Assembly: GCA_017354515.1 (NCBI GenBank)
Contig: JAFMQT010000199.1
Location: 1-7,860, forward strand
Direction: 5' to 3'
Source of the DNA: Nocardia sp.
Lineage (GTDB): Bacteria; Actinomycetota; Actinomycetes; Mycobacteriales; Mycobacteriaceae
Length of the DNA: 7,860 nt
Numbering within the stretch: position 1 is the first letter of the stretch; the number at the start of each line of letters is the position of its first letter. Shown piece after piece: positions 1 through 6,500 of this stretch. Under the pieces are notes generated by a model that worked only from the letters and a program-made list of their open reading frames with translations, did no database searches and was not told the origin of the DNA. The position numbers and the translations under genes were made by a program.

Positions 1-1629
1 GGCTTTCTCCAGATCACCGAGCGGATTGCCGCCGCCGGGACCACCACCCGGATGTCCCAGTCCCGGAATATCTTTCAGACCGGCCTTGGCCAGCAGATCC
101 TGCTGCTGTTGCTGCGACATCCCCTGCGCGATCTGCTGGAATGTCTGCACCAGCGTCTGTATTCCCTGCTGCGCGGCCTGCAGCAACTGCTGCAATATCG
201 AGAACTGCTCTTGCTGCTGTTGCGCCTGCTGCTGCTGTTGCTGCTCCTGCTGCTGTTGCTGCTCCTGCTGCTGTTGTTGTTGCTGCTGCGCCTCGGCCTG
301 CTGCTGGGCCTGCTCCTGAGCTTGCTGCTGATTGTCGTACTGGTTCTGCGGTTGTTGCTGGGCCTTGCTCAGCGCATTGGCGTTCGGCGGGGTGCCGGTG
401 GGAGCGCCCGGTGAGCCCGGACTTCCGGGCGGCTTGCCACTGCCCGGCGGACTGCCCGAGGGACTTCCCGGCGAGCTTCCGGCAGGACTGCCAGGTGGAC
501 TTCCCGCAGGGCTGCCGGGCGGATTCCCCGGTGGGTTTCCGGGCGGATTCCCCGAGGGATTACCGGGCGGATTCCCCGGCGGATTGCCCGGGGGAGGCTG
601 CTGCCCAAATGGGTCGGCCGGGATCTGGCCGAATGCCGACGCGGCCGCCGGAATCACCGGGACATGGGTCGCCGACTGCGGCAAACCGTACAGATAGGTC
701 TCCTGGAACATTACCCGGTAGGCGGGCAAATCATCCTGTTCGATCTGCGGGTCGACACTCGGTTCCTGCGGCATGTTGTACTGCGTCTCATTCACCCAGC
801 CCGAGGTGTAAATCAGCACATCACCCGTGCCCTTGATCGCGTTCGACAACTGCGGAATGCTCTGGCCGTAGGCCTGCACCGCGTTCACCGCGGCCTCACG
901 ACCGGGGCCGGTCCATTTGTCCAGCGTGACCGAATCGATCTTGTTCAGCAGGTCGGTGTACACCTTGGTCACCTCACCCGCCATCCACGACCAGGTACCG
1001 GCATGATTGGCGAGGTTTTCAGCAACCTTGTTGGTCCGGATGTAGTTGCCGATCTCCCAAAAATCGGACCAACTCATACTGTCGGCACTCTCACCGGTGA
1101 TTGTCGAGGGCTGGAACGATTGCAGTCCGGCTTTGTTGTCCATGGCGTTGACCGGGTGTTTTGCATCGTTGTTCGTATCTGGCACCTTCGGCGCAGCCGG
1201 CTGCGGATCGAGCCCATCGGCATCCCACATGTAGTCCGGATGACTGCTGACATTATCCAGCAGCGCCGAGTTGAACCCGTCCATATGGCCATAGGCCTTC
1301 CCGGCGTTGATGAAGGTGTCGATCATGTCGGACAGGATGTTCCGGTGATCGTCGAAGATCTTGTTGAGATCTGTTGCCTCGTCGCCGAATTTGATGCCCA
1401 GCGCGGTCCCCGAGCCGAGGTTCGAAATCGGTGATTTGGCGGTCAGATCATCGGTATACAGCTGCAGGGTCTTGATCGCCGCGATCGTGCTCTCGGCCGC
1501 GCTCGCCACGCTCAACGCCACATCGGGTTCGAACTTCAGCGCATCACCACCCGAGGAATGATCCTTGGTGTACTTGCTGAGCGCAGGCCACGGATTACCG
1601 TTGGCGCCGGTGGTCGGGTCGGGGGCCAT
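1..1629 (-). CDS. Predicted type VII secretion substrate, WXG100/PPE-like, with Pro-Gly and Gln-rich tail (3' end outside window)
   Basis: The frame opens with ATG at 1629, preceded by AGGAG eight bases upstream, and stays open for 543 codons to base 1, so the C-terminus is missing. Residues about 36-114 look like a helix-turn-helix hairpin ending in Y113-G-H-M-D117, which fits the YxxxD/E secretion motif of ESX substrates. Residues about 190-275 form a second predicted hairpin with W239-T-G241 at the turn, as in WXG100 proteins. A PPGN/PGS repeat follows (345-410), then a Gln tract (424-475), a helical stretch rich in Q, L and I (476-515) and a Gly-Pro segment. There is no cysteine, signal peptide or membrane segment. 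From the motifs I infer T7SS export. The exact family (PPE-like, EspB-like or a Nocardia-specific one) is not settled. It is downstream of two co-oriented genes, separated by 145 bases. Confidence 0.85.
   Translation of the reverse strand, partial: MAPDPTTGANGNPWPALSKYTKDHSSGGDALKFEPDVALSVASAAESTIAAIKTLQLYTDDLTAKSPISNLGSGTALGIKFGDEATDLNKIFDDHRNILSDMIDTFINAGKAYGHMDGFNSALLDNVSSHPDYMWDADGLDPQPAAPKVPDTNNDAKHPVNAMDNKAGLQSFQPSTITGESADSMSWSDFWEIGNYIRTNKVAENLANHAGTWSWMAGEVTKVYTDLLNKIDSVTLDKWTGPGREAAVNAVQAYGQSIPQLSNAIKGTGDVLIYTSGWVNETQYNMPQEPSVDPQIEQDDLPAYRVMFQETYLYGLPQSATHVPVIPAAASAFGQIPADPFGQQPPPGNPPGNPPGNPSGNPPGNPPGNPPGSPAGSPPGSPAGSSPGSPSGSPPGSGKPPGSPGSPGAPTGTPPNANALSKAQQQPQNQYDNQQQAQEQAQQQAEAQQQQQQQQEQQQQQEQQQQQQAQQQQEQFSILQQLLQAAQQGIQTLVQTFQQIAQGMSQQQQQDLLAKAGLKDIPGLGHPGGGPGGGNPLGDLEKA
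205..366 (-). repeat. Glutamine-rich tract coding region (CAG/CAA)
   Basis: Residues 422-475 of the gene starting at 1629 are dominated by Gln: 37 of the 52 residues from 424 to 475 by my count. Uninterrupted runs of 8, 5, 6 and 4 Gln are separated by single Glu or Ala. CAG and CAA codons are mixed, so the protein sequence is more repetitive than the DNA. The Q/E/A composition allows a long helix or coiled coil continuing into 476-515. Confidence 0.9.
400..597 (-). repeat. PPGN / PGS tetrapeptide repeat coding region
   Basis: Residues 345-410 of the gene starting at 1629 are built from four-residue units. PPGN or PSGN units come first, then PPGS, PAGS and PSGS units, so the DNA has a 12-base periodicity. 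The gradual change from N to S along the array suggests expansion by slippage or unequal exchange in two phases. The segment is probably an extended, unstructured linker between the helical N-terminal domain and the Gln-rich region. Confidence 0.85.
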
Positions 1630-1637
1630 CGCACGAA

Positions 1638-1642
1638 CTCCT
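1638..1642 (-). promoter_or_regulatory. Ribosome binding site AGGAG for the gene starting at 1629
   Basis: On the minus strand AGGAG lies eight bases before the ATG at 1629. It supports this start codon. The TAG of the short upstream frame (1643-1641) overlaps it as TAGGAG. Confidence 0.75.
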
Positions 1643-1778
1643 ACTCGGTGTCTGCACTGGTACCGCTCAACGAGCATGCGACTCCGCGTCGACAATCGCT
1701 CGAACGCGGTCTGAACACGGCGTGAAAGACCCGCGGCAGTGTCCTCATACCGTTCGTCCTCATACCGTCTGCCCTCAT
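1641..1778 (-). CDS. Possible small leader/coupling ORF, 45 codons (doubtful)
   Basis: The ATG at 1778 overlaps the TGA stop of the upstream 560-codon gene as ATGA. The frame runs 45 codons to a TAG embedded in the Shine-Dalgarno sequence of the next gene. The protein begins with three copies of a five-residue unit MR(A/T)(D/N)G, produced by the 15-base DNA repeat, so three alternative in-frame ATGs exist. The arrangement would suit translational coupling. Against it, about one third of codons end in A or T, AGA is used, and the protein resembles nothing I know. This is more likely an untranslated spacer than a real gene, and it is listed because of its start and stop placement. Confidence 0.2.
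   Translation of the reverse strand: MRADGMRTNGMRTLPRVFHAVFRPRSSDCRRGVACSLSGTSADTE
1684..1709 (-). other. Imperfect inverted repeat (possible hairpin) in the intergenic spacer
   Basis: CCGCGTCGA (1684-1692) pairs with TCG-A-ACGCGG (1700-1709) with one bulged A and a seven-base loop. No T-run follows on the minus strand, so it is not a typical intrinsic terminator. It could be an operator, an RNA stem or chance in GC-rich DNA. Confidence 0.35.
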
Positions 1779-1785
1779 ACCGTTT
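1741..1785 (-). repeat. Three tandem 15-base repeats at the end of the 560-codon gene
   Basis: The core ACGGTATGAGG (minus strand) occurs at 1783-1773, 1768-1758 and 1753-1743, spaced exactly 15 bases, with variable bases between. The first copy contains the real TGA stop of the upstream gene. The next two repeat TGA in the same frame, giving three successive in-frame stops. Each copy also holds an ATG overlapping the TGA and a GAGG. It is a short VNTR-like duplication. Confidence 0.9.
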
Positions 1786-3457
1786 CCACCGCACCTGTCC
1801 GCTCGCGATAGCGCTGCTCGAATCCCGCCAGATATCGCGACGGCGCGATCGAGGACGAGGACTGTTCCAGCACACCGTCATCGGCGACATAGAACAGTGC
1901 CCGGCCGATCGAGATCTCGTCCGGTTCGGTGGGCACGTAGACCAGCCAGCCCACCGAAATCCGGTCCGCGCGTAGCTGTTCCAGCGGATACTCGCCGGCG
2001 TCGATATCCTGCTCCAGGATGTGGGTGCGGACTCGCTCGATCGCCTCCGCCCGGGGCAGTGGGGCCGGGCCGGTCACGGTCACACCGGCCATCGTCAACT
2101 GATTGAAGGCCGAATCGATATCGAAGGTGTCGTCATCGCCGAATACCGCGACCAGAGTGTCCCGGGTCACCACATCGGCAGCCGCGGCGGCCACCAGAGT
2201 ATCCACCGCCGAACGCAATTCGCCCTCGGCGCCGGACGCCGAACCCTCGGCGGAATCGGCGCCGATGAGACCGAGAACAACCTGCGCGACGGTGTCGGCG
2301 GTCCAGATCCCCGGCACCGCGGCGCTGAGTTGCTCAGCGGGCGGAGAATCCGCGCGATACCAGCGGTCATTGTCCCACCAATAGCAGAACGACAGCATGC
2401 CCTGGGAGTAACGGGTGTTCAGGACCGGATCGGTCACCCATTCCGGGGCGCCGGCGTACAGGTCCGGCAGTGCGGAGCCGCCGTTGTAGGCCGCCTCCAG
2501 CGCCGGTGCGTCCCACACCCCACCCGACAGCACCGCCCGATTCCCCGGCAGCACACACAGGGTGCTGCCGCTGCGCCGCGAACCCTCGAACCAGGCCAGC
2601 GCCGGCCGTATCCGCGGACCCCACGGTGATCCGGCGGCGACGAAGGCCGCCGCCATCACCGCCCAGCGGCGCCACAGGGTGGGTAGATCCGGGAAGTCGT
2701 CGTCGGACACCTCCGGCCCGACACCGACCGAACGATCGGCACGAGCCTGGCGCGCCGCGACCGCCGGTGGCCGGGACTGCCGATCGCCGTGACCGGCATA
2801 CGCACCGAGCCACACCGGGATTCGTTCCCGTGGATAGGCACGCAGATCGGCCTGATACGCCTCCGGCGGGAACAGCTGGCCGTCCGGAAACGGCTCCTCG
2901 CCGAAGTCGTAATCGGTTTCCAGTCGCCCGTCCCGGTCCAGCCGCACCAGCAGCCGCCACCAGGGCCCACCCTCGAAACCGGCTGACAGATCCCGATGTT
3001 CACTGACCAGTTCATGGACGTGATCGGGGGGCTGGACGCGCAGCACCCGCTCATCGTCGTCGGAATACAACACCTCGCTGACACCGGCGACCACCGTCAT
3101 CGCGAACACGGCCTCCAGCTGTCGCCACCCCTCGGGGGCCATATCCGCCAGTTCGCGCCCGATGGCGTGAGCCAGATCCCGCGCCCGATCGGCCGGATCC
3201 TGCGGTGGGGCAGCCCGTTCGGTGATCACCGGATCGGAATCACCGTCGCCCAAGTTGAATCCGATGTCGGGTGGGCCCTCGGGTTCGTCGCCCGATTCCG
3301 GGTACCCGGTCGTGGGGACCCTCACATCGGACGAATCCTCTTTCGGCGGATCCGTCATGAGCCCAGCCGGATCCACCGCGACCTCCAACCCCACCGGTTC
3401 CGTTGCGGGCTCGCGCCGCTCATCCTCGCGCGCGATCCCCTCATCCAGTCCACTCAT
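1775..3457 (-). CDS. Two-domain immunity-like protein: YezG/DUF600-like plus Imm35/YrhB-like C-terminus
   Basis: This is a complete 560-codon gene. ATG at 3457 follows GGAGG ten bases upstream, and TGA ends it at 1775. Residues 1-85 are an acidic, Pro-rich, probably disordered leader. Residues about 88-222 fit the YezG/DUF600 pattern: a helix (RARDLAHAIGREL), then GW, then a strand pair WWRLLVRLDRDGRLETDYDF, and a closing PVWLGAY. YezG proteins act as antitoxins for Bacillus LXG toxins. Residues 255-398 form a middle domain I know only as a conserved uncharacterised actinobacterial segment (FCYWWDNDRWYR; VPGIWTADTV). Residues about 470-553 (GWLVYVPT, then GRALFYVADDGVLEQSSSS) resemble the Imm35/YrhB fold, with weaker confidence. 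No signal peptide or membrane helix is visible, so it is probably cytoplasmic. It sits 46 bases after the giant protein gene, probably in one transcript, which suits an immunity or chaperone role. Confidence 0.9.
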   Translation of the reverse strand: MSGLDEGIAREDERREPATEPVGLEVAVDPAGLMTDPPKEDSSDVRVPTTGYPESGDEPEGPPDIGFNLGDGDSDPVITERAAPPQDPADRARDLAHAIGRELADMAPEGWRQLEAVFAMTVVAGVSEVLYSDDDERVLRVQPPDHVHELVSEHRDLSAGFEGGPWWRLLVRLDRDGRLETDYDFGEEPFPDGQLFPPEAYQADLRAYPRERIPVWLGAYAGHGDRQSRPPAVAARQARADRSVGVGPEVSDDDFPDLPTLWRRWAVMAAAFVAAGSPWGPRIRPALAWFEGSRRSGSTLCVLPGNRAVLSGGVWDAPALEAAYNGGSALPDLYAGAPEWVTDPVLNTRYSQGMLSFCYWWDNDRWYRADSPPAEQLSAAVPGIWTADTVAQVVLGLIGADSAEGSASGAEGELRSAVDTLVAAAAADVVTRDTLVAVFGDDDTFDIDSAFNQLTMAGVTVTGPAPLPRAEAIERVRTHILEQDIDAGEYPLEQLRADRISVGWLVYVPTEPDEISIGRALFYVADDGVLEQSSSSIAPSRYLAGFEQRYRERTGAVETV

Positions 3458-3467
3458 CCGCGTGCAT

Positions 3468-3472
3468 CCTCC
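3468..3472 (-). promoter_or_regulatory. Ribosome binding site GGAGG for the gene starting at 3457
   Basis: GGAGG on the minus strand lies ten bases before the ATG at 3457. A nearer ATG at 3467 directly abuts it and is in another frame, so 3457 is the better start. The site falls in the 46-base gap after the giant gene. I see no terminator in that gap, consistent with cotranscription. Confidence 0.7.
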
Positions 3473-3503
3473 ATCTCTGCCTCACACCGTGTCGTTTCGG
3501 CAG

Positions 3504-6500
3504 TCACGGCACACCTGCCGGGCCGATGAAAAGCGCCGCCCGCATCGACGGGTTGTCCAGCACATCCCGAATCCACAGCCCCACATCCCGATCCGGTGCG
3601 CGGTACCGATACCGGACCGTGCAGACCGGCCGGCCGGCCCTGACCACCGCGAACTCGCTCTTGCGGCGACCGGTCCGCTGCCATGACACGATCACCGCGA
3701 GATCGTCGACATCGACGATCTGGGTACCGATTCGCAGATGCAGTCTGCCGTCCATCCTGAACAGCAACACATCCCAGCCATCCAGCTCGCCGAATATGCC
3801 ACCGGGCGGAGTCCGCGATTCCGCCACACCGACCATCGATCCCGTCACCGGATCCAGACCGGCACACCGATATCCACCGAACTCCTGCAGCGGAATCAAT
3901 GCGGGAGTGGGTAATTCGGGCGGGGTGTACCCGACTTCCGGCCGCGGGGGTTTCGGTTTCCTCGGAGTGGTACCGGGCAGCATCGGCGGCGCCACCGGCG
4001 GCATACCGATCGGCGGCATACCGTTGGACGGGTCGCCGGATCCGTTTCCGGAATTCTGCGAAATCCACGGTGGTGGCGGCATATTCGGCTGACCGCCCGG
4101 CGGGAACGCAGGCGCGCCGGCCGAGGGTGGTCCGGGCGGGGGCGGAACCTGCCCATCCGACGGCGGCGGGAGCGGTACAGGCCCCGGCGGGGGCGGGAAC
4201 TGCTCATCCGGCGATGGTGGGAGTGGGGGGCGCCCCAGCGGCGGCGGGAATTGCCCTTCCGGCGGCACAGGAAAGTCCGGTACACCCGGTGCCCCCGGAA
4301 ATATCGGCGCGCCGAAGGGTCCGGCGTCGTCGCCTGGGCACCCGGGAACCTGCGGGGCACCGGGCTCACCCGGTGACGGATGCTGGTGCTCCCCAGGGTG
4401 ATTCGGCTGACCGGCATGGTGCCCCGGTCCACCGTGACTGTGCTGGTGGCCGTCATGATCATGACCGCCGTGCCCGTGGTGATCATGACCATGGTGATCG
4501 TGGCCATGGTGATCATGACCATGGTGATCGTGACCGTGATGATCGTGGCCGTCGTAGCAGTGATCGTGGTGACCGCGGCCAGTCTCTGGCGGTTGCGAAT
4601 GCGGCGATATCGGCGTCCGAGGCGGATTGGGCGGTCTCGGGAGCCGCGGCTGAGGCTGGACCGGCTGGTGTGGCTGACCCGGCGGGTGCGGATGACCCGG
4701 TGGGTGATGGTGGACCGGTGGGTGCGGGGGTGGCTGGACCGGGGGTGTCGGCGGGATCGGGAAGGGAGGCTGGGGCGTATTCGGCCAGGTGAAGCGAGGT
4801 TGGTGAACTACGCGCGGGATGGGCGAGATATATGGTTTGCGGAACGGCCTGCGCTCCCCCGCATCCTCGTCCCGGCCGGGCTCACCCGATTCCGGTGGCG
4901 GTCCACCATGCCGCCCGGAACCGGCATCGACATCCCCCGAGCCGGAATCCCCATCGCCCGCTGGCAACCCTTCCCGGAGCTCGGACCGCGCACCGGAACC
5001 GTCCCGGTCAGCAGCCTCCTCAGGTGAGCCGTTCTGGCGGTCCGATAGCTCGGCGGCCGGACCCGCACCCTGACCGATCTCGTGCTCCGGCGGGTCAGCA
5101 ACCGCACCCTCAGCGTTCTCTTGCTCCGGCGACTCAGGCACGCCCGCACCCTCGGTGTTCTCGTGCTCCGGCGGCTCGGCAGCCGCACCCGGCGCACCCG
5201 GTTTCGACGGCGGTCCCTGCCGCGGAGGAGCCGTACCTGCCTCCCCCTCACCGTCGTCACCACGGGACTCGCCCTCGGGCGGCGATTCGGGCTCCGGCCG
5301 CGGTGCGACGGCCTCCGGTCGCGCATGACCGGATTCGATGGAGCCCGTCCACCGCATCGCCTGCCGGACCCGGCGCATAGTCTCATCGAAATGTGCGGGC
5401 TCTACGGCATTGTCGGGTTCGCCGAGTTCCCCGGCCCACAGTCGACGGGTCTCCGGATTTTCGGCGTCGGCGAGCAATTCCACCCGGCCGGCCCGTCGCA
5501 GCAGATCGGCCAGTGGATCCGGGATCCCGGTCGCCGCCAATGCCCGGCGGCCGTCACCATCGTGCAGCGCGAGCAGTTTCAATGCCTCGACCGGATTATC
5601 GGGAAGGTTCGGGAACCATTGCCGCACACCGGTTTCGGCGAGCAGCTCTGCGGCGTCGCGTGCACGCGGGGACAGCCAGCTCGGATCGGGCGGCGGGGGC
5701 GCGACCGCGTATCGCAACCGGGATATCGGAATTCGCTTGTCGCCGGGGCCTTCCGGCCGATCCGGCGGTAGTTCGCTGGGATGCATCGGCACCCCGTCGC
5801 GGATGACCAGGTAACCACTCAACCGCGCCCGATTGGTATCCCAGTCATGACCTTTCGCCGCCGCCTGCAAGTCGGCTTCATACCAGGTGAGCAGATGTTC
5901 GCGGTCCGTCGGATCGAGTTCTCCGGCCTGGGCACGCAGGTAGTAGGCCTTGGTGTCGGACAGGATTTCCGATTCGGCGTAGAAATCGTCCAGGCCCACG
6001 AAATCCTCGTCCTCGGGGATGGTGAGGCCCGAGTCGTCGCCGTCACCGGTGAGCCGCTTCCAGGCGTCGGCCAGATGCGGCAGCCGATCGTAGGTCTTCC
6101 ACACGTAGTCGCCGTCCGCGGAGTTCACATCGCGGACCAGCATCACATCCCGCATGACATGATTCTTGACCTGCAGGATTCGTTCGCGCAGTTCCGATTT
6201 CGACACCAGCGATCCATCGGGACGATGCGCCATCCGCAACCGTTCGGCATCGGTATTGCCCGGGGTGTCCACATCCGCCAGCGGGTACCGCCGGCTCGTC
6301 AACCGATCCACGATCCGATCCACATCGGAATCGGCTGTGTCGGAGGCATATTCCCCGATCACCTGGTCGGCCCGGCGCTGCACCGCGGCCCACAGTTCGA
6401 TATCGCGCCGCTGCGCCGGCGTGACCATCGCATCCCGGTCGATGAACCCCCAATGCTCGTCGGGATACCAGGCCCGGTGTGGTGGTTGCAGATCCGTGCG

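Larger units (their letters stand above)
1630..1774. other. Intergenic spacer between the immunity-like gene and the T7SS-substrate gene
   Basis: This 145-base spacer contains most of the 15-base repeats, the imperfect hairpin at 1684-1709, the doubtful 45-codon frame and the Shine-Dalgarno site. I could not identify a convincing -35/-10 pair. It is the only gap in the window long enough to carry a separate promoter for the downstream gene. Confidence 0.6.

Noticed and set aside
52..414. Plus-strand frame with a very long leucine run
   Set aside because: It is the antisense of the CAG/CAA glutamine tract; a parallel frame at 26-319 gives poly-Cys for the same reason.
205..597. Possible CRISPR array because of short regular repeats
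   Set aside because: The units are 3 and 12 bases in frame with a protein, without unique spacers.
664..1434. 256-codon plus-strand open frame
   Set aside because: It is antisense to the T7SS-substrate gene, which has a good Shine-Dalgarno site, start and recognisable motifs.
2021..2629. 202-codon plus-strand frame and several neighbours (1739-1975, 2470-3006, 2996-3529)
   Set aside because: All overlap the complete 560-codon minus-strand gene and have Arg/Pro/Gly-rich shadow composition.
3896..4522. Minus-strand frames rich in Arg, Met and Thr inside the giant gene
   Set aside because: They are alternate-frame readings of the repeat and Pro-rich linker; the giant frame is open far beyond both sides.
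4504..4524. Inverted repeat CCATGGT/ACCATGG as an operator or origin element
   Set aside because: It arises from the 15-base GHDHH coding repeat and lies in the middle of a gene.
4380..5027. Plus-strand frame that reads as a Val/Met/Ile-rich membrane protein
   Set aside because: The hydrophobic run is the antisense of CAC/CAT/GAT codons in the His-rich repeat, so it is a composition artefact.
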